From: Clostridia bacterium
GTDB taxonomy: Bacteria; Bacillota; Clostridia; Oscillospirales; Acutalibacteraceae
Assembly (NCBI GenBank): GCA_017434855.1
Contig: JAFRUA010000033.1
Location: 1 to 38,588, forward strand
Reading direction: 5' to 3'
Length of the DNA: 38,588 bases
In this document: positions 1 to 7,346 of the stretch, piece by piece
How positions within the stretch are numbered: position 1 is the first letter of the stretch
Layout: each line of letters opens with the position of its first letter
The notes under the pieces: generated by a model
What the model saw: the letters and a program-made list of their open reading frames with translations, nothing else
Databases searched by the model: none
Told to the model about the DNA's origin: nothing
Program-made: the position numbers and the translations under genes

Positions 1-142
1 GAATTTTGAGGACGCCAGCCGTACGATCGTTGCTTACATTGAGCTCTATTACAACGCTCAGAGAATCCATTCCGGCATCAATTATTTGATCCCGAATGAT
101 TTTTTCACTCTTTTATGTGTCCACTAATCTTGACAAGTTTCA
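1..142 (+). mobile_element. Right end of an IS3-family insertion sequence (left part outside window)
   Basis: The window opens inside the transposase gene of an IS3-type element. Its coding end is followed at once by a TTGACAAGTTTCA stretch, which would be the right terminal inverted repeat ending in CA near position 142. IS3 ends normally read TG...CA, and the transposase stop codon often lies within the terminal repeat, as here. The left end is outside the window, so the full inverted repeat and target duplication cannot be checked. Immediately downstream is the GGTCGCG core of an intergenic repeat, so the insertion appears to have landed in that repeat's arm. Confidence 0.7.
2..127 (+). 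CDS. IS3-family transposase (OrfB), C-terminal 41 residues only
   Basis: This is the last part of a DDE integrase-type transposase, cut by the window edge. The reading frame ends at TAA 125-127. It encodes the C-terminal signature of IS3/IS150 OrfB proteins: a YIELYYNAQRIHSGINYLIP stretch, which matches the family's usual 'YN..R.HS.L.Y..P..F' tail after the catalytic Glu. The catalytic residues lie upstream and are not visible. The following 15 bases look like the IS end. Whether the full gene is intact cannot be judged. Confidence 0.75.
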   Translation, partial: NFEDASRTIVAYIELYYNAQRIHSGINYLIPNDFFTLLCVH

Positions 143-443
143 TTGAGGTCGCGGGGGAAATCTTCGCGGCCTTTTTTGTTTGCCCCGCGAAGGGACGCAC
201 AGGTGACTGCTGCGTTCCTTTTTGGTACGTGGGCAAGGATGATGCAAGTCGATGGGCGGACACATCGGTCCGCCCCTACGCGACCGCAGCGTGATCACAC
301 CCCGCAGCGGCGGCGCATTTCTCATCGCAGCACGACGGTTCCCCGTGTACAGAAAAAAACAAATAAAGCGCGGGTCAAACCTTTCCATTCCGGAAACGTC
401 CCCCGCGATCTAACATCTAACATCTAATATCTAATATCTATCA
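143..443. repeat. Heptad-armed intergenic repeat, copy 1 (composite, left arm broken by the IS)
   Basis: This roughly 300-bp gap shows no credible gene. It starts with GGTCGCGGG and a hairpin of CTTCGCGG, a T-tract and then CCGCGAAGGG, closely resembling 5194-5250. Hairpin 254-275 pairs GGGCGGA with TCCGCCC. At 369-407 it has a CGCGGG...CCCCGCG module also found at 5125-5160 and 5510-5560. The right arm (408-443) is a heptad array of ATCTAAC/ATCTAAT units that runs into the stop codon of the exporter gene at 441-443. The left arm is missing; the IS end sits there instead. Confidence 0.75.
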
Positions 444-941
444 TTTGATCAATTCCGGCAGCCCGTACGACAGCGCGGCCGTAATCACGCCCGCGATCAC
501 CACCCCCGCGGCAATGACCGGCAGTGCATGCTTCATGCGGATATCCAGAAACGCGGCGGCCAGTGCGCCCGTCCACGCGCCGGTGCCCGGCAGAGGGATC
601 GCCACCAGCAGCAGCAGACCCCACAGGCGGTATTTCACCACGCGGCGCGCCTTGCGAACGGACCGGGCCTCGACCTTTTCGATCAGGGCCTCCACCTTAT
701 GGAACCGCTTGAGCAGCGCAAAAATGCGGCGAATGAACAGCAGCAGAAACGGCACCGGCAGCAGGTTGCCGACCACGCAAACGGTGAATGCAGGCCAAAA
801 CGGAAGTTCCAGCAGCTTTGCGGCGATCAGCCCGCCGCGCAGCTCCAGCACCGGCAGCATGGAAATGAGAAAGACGATCAGGTCGGCGGCGAGCTTGCCG
901 TCCATGGAATCCACAAACGTGCGCGTCAGGTGCTCAGCCAT
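441..941 (-). CDS. Small multidrug-export-type integral membrane protein (COG2426-like)
   Basis: A 166-residue hydrophobic protein related to the 'small multi-drug export protein' family; the transported substrate is unknown. Membrane segments are visible around LIVFLISMLPVLELRGG, FTVCVVGNLLPVPFLLLFI, the WGLLLLVAIPLPGTGAWTG region and the C-terminal ALPVIAAGVVIAGVITAAL. The ELRGG and PLPGTGAWTG motifs are typical of the family. I chose the ATG at 941 because GGAGG lies 6 bases upstream; a longer in-frame extension into the Nudix gene has no ribosome site. The gene overlaps the stop of the upstream Nudix gene by 8 bp, so the two are cotranscribed and translationally coupled. Its TGA stop is followed directly by a heptad-repeat array. 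Confidence 0.8.
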   Translation of the reverse strand: MAEHLTRTFVDSMDGKLAADLIVFLISMLPVLELRGGLIAAKLLELPFWPAFTVCVVGNLLPVPFLLLFIRRIFALLKRFHKVEALIEKVEARSVRKARRVVKYRLWGLLLLVAIPLPGTGAWTGALAAAFLDIRMKHALPVIAAGVVIAGVITAALSYGLPELIK

Positions 942-1677
942 GGCGGTCCTCCGCTTCGGCCAGGAATTGCTCGGCATCCCTGAGAATGCGCTTGTCATTT
1001 TCATAGTTCAGTCGGCGCATCGCATCGTCAAAGGTGAACCAGCCGCAGTCCTCGATCTCTTCCTCCTGCATCTTCAGGCAGCGCGACCGGCACCTTGCCA
1101 GAAAGATGGTGACCGATTTTTCGATCTTGCCCTGGATGGTATAGTCCGACCGCTTTTCAAACCCGGGCAGCAGCTCGATATCGACGCCGGTCTCTTCCCT
1201 GACCTCGCGGATGGCGGTCTCGCGATAGGTCTCGCCATATTCCACATGCCCCTTCGGAAACCCCCAGTGGGCGCTGCGGCGGTTGCGGATCAGCAAAAAT
1301 TCACGTTCGCCGTCTTCGGGTTCATAAAAGACCACGGCACCGCAGGAGCTTTCATAAAAGCATTCCAGCGTGTAGGAATCACGATTCTCCGCAAAGCGGA
1401 TGGCCTCGTTGATCTCGTTGTTGATGAAGCGCGTGCTTTTCGGCGCAACGACCCAGGCGGCGCCGCGGCCGTTTTTGCGCCGGATCACGGCGATCACGCG
1501 GCCGTCAAAAAAGCGGACCGGATGATTGATCCCCATGATGTATGCCCCGCGCACGGTGTTTTTCGGGACGGACCCGCCCTCCACAAGGCCGTAGTTGAGC
1601 TGATAGCGATAACCGCAGCGCTTGTTGTAGGAGTGCATGGGGAACGTCACGCGTACCTTGACAAATTTCCCTAACAT
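934..1677 (-). CDS. Nudix hydrolase fused to an N-terminal pyrophosphatase-like domain
   Basis: A 247-residue cytosolic hydrolase. Residues 143-165 form a complete Nudix box (G-x5-E-x7-REVREE-x-G-V), which binds the metal and cleaves nucleoside diphosphate-linked compounds. The surrounding sequence (RSAHWGFPKGHVEYGET) resembles diadenosine tetraphosphatase-type Nudix enzymes, but the substrate is not settled. Residues 1 to about 105 (LGKFVKVRV...YQLNYGLVEG...AYIMGI...WVVAPKS) resemble the small stand-alone proteins annotated as inorganic pyrophosphatase in Clostridia, so I read this as a two-domain fusion. AGGAG lies 7 bases before the ATG. A strong promoter at 1782-1810 and a structured leader precede it. 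The exporter gene follows in an 8-bp overlap. Confidence 0.85.
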   Translation of the reverse strand: MLGKFVKVRVTFPMHSYNKRCGYRYQLNYGLVEGGSVPKNTVRGAYIMGINHPVRFFDGRVIAVIRRKNGRGAAWVVAPKSTRFINNEINEAIRFAENRDSYTLECFYESSCGAVVFYEPEDGEREFLLIRNRRSAHWGFPKGHVEYGETYRETAIREVREETGVDIELLPGFEKRSDYTIQGKIEKSVTIFLARCRSRCLKMQEEEIEDCGWFTFDDAMRRLNYENDKRILRDAEQFLAEAEDRHG

Positions 1678-1775
1678 GATGTTTCTCCTCTGACAAAATG
1701 CAGTCCTTGTTTTTCATGTTCACGCCGGAGCCAAGGTATGCCCGGCGGCGGTCCTACGACTGCACAGATATAGAT
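1678..1775 (-). promoter_or_regulatory. Structured 5' leader of the Nudix-exporter operon
   Basis: The predicted transcript start near 1775 leaves about 98 untranslated bases. They contain nested inverted repeats: an outer 7-bp stem (1699-1705 with 1758-1764, TGCAGTC/GACTGCA) enclosing a 6-bp GC stem (1723-1728 with 1742-1747, CGCCGG/CCGGCG). The ribosome site follows the closing stem by only a few bases. I do not recognise a known riboswitch class; it could be an uncharacterised cis-regulatory RNA or a chance fold. Confidence 0.4.
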
Positions 1776-1781
1776 GATGGT

Positions 1782-1810
1782 ATTATACAGGCTTTTTTTG
1801 AATTTTTCAA
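1782..1810 (-). promoter_or_regulatory. Sigma-A-type promoter for the Nudix-exporter operon
   Basis: On the minus strand, TTGAAA (1810-1805) and a perfect TATAAT (1787-1782) are separated by 17 bases. It is surrounded by AT-rich DNA unlike the GC-rich genes. It lies about 105 bases upstream of the Nudix start, with the structured leader in between. Confidence 0.75.
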
Positions 1811-1901
1811 TAGCTTTTCAAAAATTCCGTGCCCCAAGCGAAAAACTTCTTTGCCGTTTGTTGCAATATTAAGAATAAATTATAAATTTCCGCGACACTT
1901 G

Positions 1902-1930
1902 TTGCGTTTTTATCGATGAAGTGGTATACT
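1902..1930 (+). promoter_or_regulatory. Sigma-A-type promoter for the HAD-HD-CmpB-TetR operon
   Basis: TTGCGT (1902-1907) and TATACT (1925-1930) with a 17-base spacer lie about 125 bases before the HAD gene. The -10 box sits exactly at the junction with a truncated repeat element, so most of the untranslated leader would be repeat-derived. It is divergent from the promoter at 1782-1810. Confidence 0.6.
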
Positions 1931-2038
1931 GATTTACACACTTGCCGTTGTGAAAAAACTTTCTTCGCGGCGCAAAGCTGACGGTTGCCGCGGTATTCGG
2001 CGCGACAATAATTCCGAATTCATAATTCCGAATTACCA
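1929..2038 (-). repeat. Heptad-armed intergenic repeat, truncated copy 2
   Basis: On the minus strand this matches the first half of the element at 8442-8520 closely: GTCGCGCCGAATACCGCGG, then the CCGTCAG...GCGCCGCGAAGAAAG block, then the AAGTGT...AATCAG block. It stops there, so the distal half of the core and the second arm are missing. The remaining arm (2007-2038) is built of heptads of the GAATTCG/GAATTAT type. It forms the leader of the downstream operon. Confidence 0.8.
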
Positions 2039-2055
2039 GAGGGGGGCCTTGCCAA

Positions 2056-2895
2056 ATGAAAACGCTCTACCTTTCCGACCTGGACGGCACCTTTCTTCGG
2101 TCTGACGGGTCGATCAGCGATTTTGCAAAGCGGGAGCTGAACCGCATGACAAGGGCGGGCCTTTGGTTCACGGTGGCCACGGCGCGCACCTATGCCACGG
2201 TGGTGCCGATGTTCCGGGGGATCTCTCTCCCCTGCCCGCTGGTGCTGATGAACGGCGTGTGCATCTATGACGGCAGCAGGCAGACCACGCTGCGCCACCA
2301 CGCGCTGCCCAAAGACGTGGGCCGGCAATGTGAAGCGATCTTTGCCAGGTACGGCAAAAACCCGATGCTCTATTTTGAAGCCGACAGCCGCATTCGCGTG
2401 GAATACAAATTCCTGGTCAACGACCCGCAGCGCGCCTATGTCGCCCAGCGCGACAATTTTTTCAACAAGGGCTTCACCCGCGTGGAGCGTTACAGCTTTG
2501 ACAGCGGCGACGACCTGATCTATGTGGTGACGCTGGACCGCAGGGAAGAGATCGAGGACCTGTGCCGCGACGTGCGAACGCTGCCCGGTACCGACTGGAA
2601 TTTTTATGCCGATACCTATACCGGCTGCTATTTTCTGGAAGGGATGCCAAAGGGCGTCAGCAAAGCCAGCGGCGCACTGGAGGTCAAACAAATGCTGGGT
2701 GCGGACCGGATCGTGGCCTTTGGCGACAATGTCAACGACATTCCGCTGTTTGCCGCCGCAGACGAGGCCTATGCCGTATCCAACGCCTGCGACGAACTGA
2801 AGGCCGCTGCGACCGGGGTCATCGGCTCCAACGACGACGATGCCGTGGTCCGCTTTTTGACGGAACGATTTGAAAAGGAGAACCCGAATGCGTGA
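2056..2895 (+). CDS. Cof-type HAD-superfamily (IIB) hydrolase
   Basis: A 279-residue cytosolic phosphatase of the Cof/YidA group, which removes phosphate from sugar phosphates, nucleotides or cofactors; the substrate is not predictable. Motif I is DLDGT with nucleophile D8 and general acid D10. Motif II is the ATARTY region near 41-46, the motif III lysine is K203 in PKGVSKASG, and motif IV is FGDNVND with D224 and D228. The cap domain between about 85 and 190 is the IIB type. It is the first gene of a four-gene plus-strand operon; its stop overlaps the start of the HD-domain gene by 8 bp. Confidence 0.9.
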   Translation: MKTLYLSDLDGTFLRSDGSISDFAKRELNRMTRAGLWFTVATARTYATVVPMFRGISLPCPLVLMNGVCIYDGSRQTTLRHHALPKDVGRQCEAIFARYGKNPMLYFEADSRIRVEYKFLVNDPQRAYVAQRDNFFNKGFTRVERYSFDSGDDLIYVVTLDRREEIEDLCRDVRTLPGTDWNFYADTYTGCYFLEGMPKGVSKASGALEVKQMLGADRIVAFGDNVNDIPLFAAADEAYAVSNACDELKAAATGVIGSNDDDAVVRFLTERFEKENPNA

Positions 2896-3445
2896 GCTTT
2901 ATCAAGATTACTGCACCGCCTATCAGTTGACAAACGACAATTCCCACGGCTTTTTTGACGTGGTGGGGCCGCTGTATTACAGCGAGGAGGTGCAGTCGCT
3001 GCAGCAGTATGAGCAGCACCTGGAGATCAACCGCCTGCAGCACATCACGTCTGTGGCCTATGTGGCCTATCGTGTGTGTCAGCGCCTGGGGCTGGACGCA
3101 GCCGCCGCTGCCCGGGCCGCCACGATGCACGACCTGTTTTATTATGACTGGCGCGACGGAGAGACCGGCCGCTGGCACAAGCTGCACGGCTACAAGCACC
3201 CGCACTATGCCGCGATGAACGCCAAAGAGCTGTATCCCGCGCTGACCAAAAAGGAAGAGGACATCATCCGCCGCCACATGTGGCCGCTGACGCTGCGCCT
3301 GCCAAACAGCCGCGAGGGCTTTGTGGTCAGCCTGTCTGACAAATACTGCGCCGCGCGCGAGCTGATCTTTTCCACCAGCAAACGGTATAAAGAACGGTTT
3401 GCCCGCGATCTGAAGGCGATCGGCACGGCGGCTGAGAGGGACTGA
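2888..3445 (+). CDS. HD-domain metal-dependent hydrolase
   Basis: A 185-residue protein of the HD superfamily, probably a phosphohydrolase. Metal-ligand candidates are H52 (RLQHITSVA), the H81-D82 doublet in TMHDLF, H104/H106, H130 in RRHMWP and D151 in SDKY, the usual spread for an HD fold. The start at 2888 is preferred because AAAGGAG lies 7 bases upstream; it overlaps the HAD gene by 8 bp, so translation is probably coupled. The next gene starts 2 bases after its stop. Substrate unknown. Confidence 0.85.
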   Translation: MRELYQDYCTAYQLTNDNSHGFFDVVGPLYYSEEVQSLQQYEQHLEINRLQHITSVAYVAYRVCQRLGLDAAAAARAATMHDLFYYDWRDGETGRWHKLHGYKHPHYAAMNAKELYPALTKKEEDIIRRHMWPLTLRLPNSREGFVVSLSDKYCAARELIFSTSKRYKERFARDLKAIGTAAERD

Positions 3446-3447
3446 GT

Positions 3448-4272
3448 ATGGAAACGATCTTATATTATGTCATCGAGTTTTTCTTTTACAGCGCCGCGGG
3501 CTGGCTGGTGGAGTGCATCTATCGTTCCATCGGTGAACGGCGCCTGATCAACACCGGCTTTCTGACCGGGCCCATGTGCCCCATCTACGGCACGGCCGCG
3601 CTGTTTTTGACAGTGCTGCTGTATAACAATTTCCGCGACTGGCCGCTTTTGATCTTTTTGCTGGGCATGGTGCTGTGCGACGTGGTGGAATTTGTTACAA
3701 GCTGGCTGATGGAAAAGCTCTTTCACGCCCGCTGGTGGGACTATACCTATGAATTTCTCAACATCCAGGGGCGCATCTGCATCAAGCACACGCTGTATTG
3801 GGGCATCATTTCCATCGCCTTTGTGATGGTGCTGCACCCCGCCGTCGATTCGCTGCTGCACCGGCTGCCCGCGCGGTACTACGGTGTGGTGGTGGCGCTG
3901 ATCATGGCGGTCTTTTTGCTGGACGTGGCCAACGCCGTGCGCAAGGCGGCGGATATCCGCTCGCTGCAGGATAAGCTGCACGGTCTGACCGAATCGCTGA
4001 CCGGCACCCTTGCGTCGGTCAAGGCGGCGGTGGAAAACCGCGGCGACCGCGTCAGCGATTCCATCAACAACCGTCTGGAACAGGCGCAGGACTTCCTGAC
4101 CCAGTTTGAGCTGCGCTTTTCCACCCGCGGCGACAAAAAGGACCGCTTTACGCGCCGCATATTCCGCAACAACTTTTCCATTGCGCAGGCCACGCGAAAG
4201 CGTGTGGAAAAACTCAAGGCCATCCGTGACGAGATCCGCGTTGTTCTGCGTGAGGACGACGAACTGCAATAA
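3448..4272 (+). CDS. CmpB-type putative transporter permease with C-terminal coiled coil (PF06541-like)
   Basis: A 274-residue membrane protein. About five membrane segments lie at roughly 5-22, 46-60, 65-85, 115-130 and 143-163. The family motifs AAGWLVECIYRS, NTGFLTGPMCPIYG, EFVTSWLMEKLFHARWWDY and GRICIKHTLYWG are clear; they define the group named putative ABC transporter permease in databases. No ATPase partner is nearby, so a transport role is unproven. Residues about 165-274 are charged and helical (a likely cytoplasmic coiled coil). It sits 2 bases after the HD gene and 12 before tetR. Confidence 0.8.
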   Translation: METILYYVIEFFFYSAAGWLVECIYRSIGERRLINTGFLTGPMCPIYGTAALFLTVLLYNNFRDWPLLIFLLGMVLCDVVEFVTSWLMEKLFHARWWDYTYEFLNIQGRICIKHTLYWGIISIAFVMVLHPAVDSLLHRLPARYYGVVVALIMAVFLLDVANAVRKAADIRSLQDKLHGLTESLTGTLASVKAAVENRGDRVSDSINNRLEQAQDFLTQFELRFSTRGDKKDRFTRRIFRNNFSIAQATRKRVEKLKAIRDEIRVVLREDDELQ

Positions 4273-4284
4273 AGGGTGAATCGT

Positions 4285-4881
4285 ATGAAAAAAATGGACG
4301 TCCGTGTCAAAAAAACCTATAACCTGCTCAGCGACGCGCTGCTGCGGCTGCTGCAGCAAAAGAGCTTTGCAGACCTTTCTGTGCTGGAGATTTGCGACGA
4401 GGCAAACGTGCACCGCGCCACGTTCTATAAGCACTTTGTGGACAAGTATGATTTTCTGGACAGCTGCTTTCGCGCCAAGATCGACGAGCTGTCGTTTGAA
4501 ACGGGCGAAACCGTCACCACGCCCGAAACGCTCAAGCGCCACATTAACCGCCTGATCTCCAACGTGCTGCTGTTTGTGGATAAAAACCGCGCGCTGTTCT
4601 TTTCCGTCAGCAGCGACAAGTATGCTTCGTCCTTCAACGACATTCTGTTAAACGCGATCAGCAATTACATCATCGGGCGCATGACGCAGAACGTTCAGTT
4701 GTATGCCGCGTTTGAATCGAAGATCCCGCTCATCGCCAACTATTATGCCGGCGCCATCGTGGGTCTGATCAAATGGTGGGGCAAGGATGAAAACGCCTGC
4801 ACCGTGCAGGACTTTCTGAGCTTCATCCAGCCGAAGATCAAGGAGTTTTGCGATTATATCATCGGGCAGAGAGCAAGCTGA
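4285..4881 (+). CDS. TetR/AcrR-family transcriptional regulator
   Basis: A 198-residue DNA-binding regulator. The N-terminal helix-turn-helix is at about 28-58 (LSVLEICDEANVHRATFYKHF), followed by a KYDFLD linker and an all-helical ligand or dimer domain ending IGQRAS. The C-terminal part resembles the DhaS-like (TetR_C) subgroup. I prefer the ATG at 4285, with AAAGGGTG 6-7 bases upstream, over the GTG at 4276. As last gene of the HAD-HD-CmpB operon it may autoregulate the operon, but no operator palindrome is obvious near 1902-1930. The TGA stop is followed directly by a TAGCGGT heptad array. Confidence 0.85.
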   Translation: MKKMDVRVKKTYNLLSDALLRLLQQKSFADLSVLEICDEANVHRATFYKHFVDKYDFLDSCFRAKIDELSFETGETVTTPETLKRHINRLISNVLLFVDKNRALFFSVSSDKYASSFNDILLNAISNYIIGRMTQNVQLYAAFESKIPLIANYYAGAIVGLIKWWGKDENACTVQDFLSFIQPKIKEFCDYIIGQRAS

Positions 4882-5740
4882 TAGCGGTTAGCCGTTAGCG
4901 GTTAGCGCGCTGGGAAATCTGATTGCGGTGAAGCCGCCACATTGCAAGGCTCCCCCGATTTCGGGGCTGCGGGTTCCCGGTGGGAACCTTTGCGCAGCAA
5001 AAGCAGCGACCGAGTTGCGGGTTGCCGGTGGCAACCTTTGCGGCAACGCAGCAAAAGCAACGACCGACGCGGCAGCGGAGAACGGCAGGCGAGACTGAGC
5101 TGCTGAGCATAGCGAAGCTGAGGGGGTGTTTCCGGAATGGAAAACGTACACCCCGCGCGAATGAATTGAGAATGAAGAATTAAGAATTGAAAATTGAGGT
5201 CGCGGGAGAAATCTTCGCGGCCTTTTTTTGCGCCGCGAAGGGATGTACAGGTGACGGTGATGTTTCTTGTTGGTACGCGGTGCGAGTCTCCGGTGGGGAC
5301 CCGCACCCAATGACCGCTCATTGGGCTGCGGATTGCCGGTGGCAACCCACAAGTCGGTCGGCGCTTCTGCCTGCGGCAGAGGTTTCCACCGGGAACGAGC
5401 GCCCCTCTCCAAAGGGGGAGGGCTAAACACGTTCCCTTCACCGCCGCGTTATGTTGGCGGCGCGTCACTTACGGCAGCAGAGCCGTTCCCTGCGTACCCT
5501 CAATGACGACAACAAAAAAAGCCGCGGGGCACACGTTCTCATTTCGGGAACGCTTCCCGCGTACAAAAAAAGAAACGCAGCAGTCACCTGTGCATCCCTT
5601 CGCGGCGCTGACCTTTCGGCAGCGGCAAGCTTTCAGCGCGAACTGCACACTGCACACTGCAAACTGATTCGCGCGGGGCATACGTCCCCATGTTGGAAAC
5701 GCTCCCCGCGCGCTGACTGCTGACTGCTGACAGCTATTCA
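4882..5740. repeat. Nested composite of heptad-armed repeats (about 860 bp, no gene)
   Basis: No convincing coding region occurs here. The outer arms are inverted: TAGCGGT/TAGCCGT heptads at 4882-4909 ending in GCGCGCTGGG, and CAGCAGT-type heptads read on the minus strand at 5740-5704 ending in GCGCGCGGGG. Inside lie two approximate 50-60-bp repeats around 4968-5068, each with a GTTCCCGGTGGGAAC- or GTTGCCGGTGGCAAC-like palindrome. There is a GAATTGA-type array at 5156-5193, a GGTCGCGGG/CTTCGCGG hairpin module at 5194-5250, and hairpins at about 5400-5425 and 5442-5463. A CACTGCA heptad array (5641-5668) is bounded by CGCG on both sides. The element fills the gap between the convergent tetR and alpha/beta-hydrolase genes. 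Confidence 0.75.
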
Positions 5741-5748
5741 GTTTCAAC

Positions 5749-7308
5749 TCAGCCCTTCACTCTTGCAAACAGCTTCTGCGCCATTTTGACCAGGAACATC
5801 AGGAACCGCGCCAGCGTGCCGAACCATGACAGGCGACTGCTGCTGTCGGTCTGCTGTGCCGGTGCGTCGCCCGCAGTCAGCGGGCTGAGCGTCTTGGCCG
5901 CTTCGTCATACTGCAGGAACTGCGGCAGCGTGGGGTCGGTGAACACATCCAGGTTCTCATAGATGATCTTATTGATCATGTCAAAATAATCGTCGCACTT
6001 GGTGCCGTGCCACAGGTCCTTGATGAACCAGGTGTGTTCCGGCAGCAGGCAGGTGGACGCATCGATCATCCGGTCGGGAGAGAGATAATTGACGTCAGTG
6101 AATTTTTGCAGGGTATAATCCGCCGGCAGCGTGCCGCGGCTTTTGGCCGCCGTGGCGCCGAAGGACGCTGTCTCCACCGGCATGATGCCGTCGCTCAGCG
6201 CGTTGTCATCCGCCGACACGGGGATGGTGGCGCTGTTGTATTTGCAGATGACGGCGCAGTGTACGCCGCTTGCCTGCGCGTCCAGCAGGATGTCTGACGC
6301 ATGGTTGAAGACCTCGTAATGATAATAGGTGATGCGGTCGATCAGGCCCTGATAGGTCTCCTTCTCCCCTTCTTTGCCGAACATATAGTCGATGGCTGCT
6401 TCAAAGTGTTCGTCATCCACAAAGCTCCAGAACGACGGCATGGTGGCGACCGTGTCATGCAGCGCGTCGTGCAGCGCATGGGTAAAGGCCGCCTTCAGCG
6501 CCGGGGTCAGCACATCGCTCAAAAGGATCTGCAGGGCGCCGCTCTTTTCCAGCACCTCGATCAGCGGGTCAAACTCCGAGGTCTGCTCCAGACCCTTCAG
6601 CGTGTCACGCAGCGCCTTGGCGTCAAACGAAAAATCACCCGTAAACAGGTCGCCGACCATCCGGACCCCACCGACCGTGGGCACGCAAAGCAGCACGGAA
6701 TCGATGTTTTCACAGCCGTATTCATGCAGATACGCCTCAACCACCGCTGCGCCGTAAGAGGATCCGACCAGCTCGATCTTGTCGGTCACGGTGTTGTGGT
6801 ACCGGCTCATCGTGACCCGGCCCTCTGCCTTGACCCAACGGATGTAATCATCCAGCTCTTTGGCAATGTCCACCGGGTCCAGCCGCGCGTCAAACTGGAA
6901 CAGGAACTTGTTGCCCTCCATCTGATAAAGCTTGGTGGGCGGCACGGTCACGGTGTCTTTCATGGTATAGCCGTCCGGCAGAAGCGCGGCCTCGCCGAAA
7001 AATTCCACCAGCGGGTCATACATCGCGTGGTACAAAAGATCGGGGTCGCCCTTGGCCAGCGCGTCCTTCATATAATCGGTCGCGTGTGAAAACGCGGTCA
7101 TCAGGCGGCCGGTATCCACCGGGGTAAACAGCGACACGCCCGGTTCGTCCGGATGGGTGACCCATTTGGATACCAGGCCCTCCACATAGATCTGGGTATA
7201 GTGGTCGTCGCGGTCATAGGGATACCGCGCGCCGAGCGCGGGCACGCACAGCGTCAGCGCCAGCACCAGCGCCAAAAGCAGACTCAGAAGTCGGGAACGC
7301 AGTTTCAT
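5749..7308 (-). CDS. Secreted alpha/beta-hydrolase (lipase/esterase-like)
   Basis: A 519-residue exported protein. Residues 1-27 are a signal peptide (MKLRSRLLSLLLALVLALTL..., cleavage near ALGA). The nucleophile elbow is G182-S-S184-Y-G186 in ELVGSSYGAAVVEAYL, preceded by a strand (DKIELV), as in alpha/beta-hydrolases that act on esters or glycans. The catalytic acid and histidine cannot be assigned with certainty. The last 27 residues (LSWFGTLARFLMFLVKMAQKLF...) are amphipathic or hydrophobic and basic, perhaps a membrane-binding tail. The second of two ATGs (7308) is chosen because AAAGGAG is 7 bases upstream. A strong promoter lies at 7347-7375. The stop is 8 bases from the repeat at 4882-5740. 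Confidence 0.75.
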   Translation of the reverse strand: MKLRSRLLSLLLALVLALTLCVPALGARYPYDRDDHYTQIYVEGLVSKWVTHPDEPGVSLFTPVDTGRLMTAFSHATDYMKDALAKGDPDLLYHAMYDPLVEFFGEAALLPDGYTMKDTVTVPPTKLYQMEGNKFLFQFDARLDPVDIAKELDDYIRWVKAEGRVTMSRYHNTVTDKIELVGSSYGAAVVEAYLHEYGCENIDSVLLCVPTVGGVRMVGDLFTGDFSFDAKALRDTLKGLEQTSEFDPLIEVLEKSGALQILLSDVLTPALKAAFTHALHDALHDTVATMPSFWSFVDDEHFEAAIDYMFGKEGEKETYQGLIDRITYYHYEVFNHASDILLDAQASGVHCAVICKYNSATIPVSADDNALSDGIMPVETASFGATAAKSRGTLPADYTLQKFTDVNYLSPDRMIDASTCLLPEHTWFIKDLWHGTKCDDYFDMINKIIYENLDVFTDPTLPQFLQYDEAAKTLSPLTAGDAPAQQTDSSSRLSWFGTLARFLMFLVKMAQKLFARVKG

Positions 7309-7346
7309 AAACATGCTCCTTTCGGTGGAAAGATTTTACAAAATCT

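Noticed and set aside
143-427. Small open frames in the first intergenic repeat
   Set aside because: The encoded peptides are Arg/Pro-rich and follow the repeat's sequence, which recurs in non-coding form elsewhere; no ribosome site fits.
441-1004. Longer start for the exporter at 1004
   Set aside because: It would overlap the Nudix gene by 71 bp without a ribosome site; the ATG at 941 has GGAGG at ideal distance.
4888-5750. Several 60-190-codon frames in the nested repeat block
   Set aside because: They translate heptads and palindromes (for example SLLLLRKG-type runs), overlap on both strands and lack ribosome sites.
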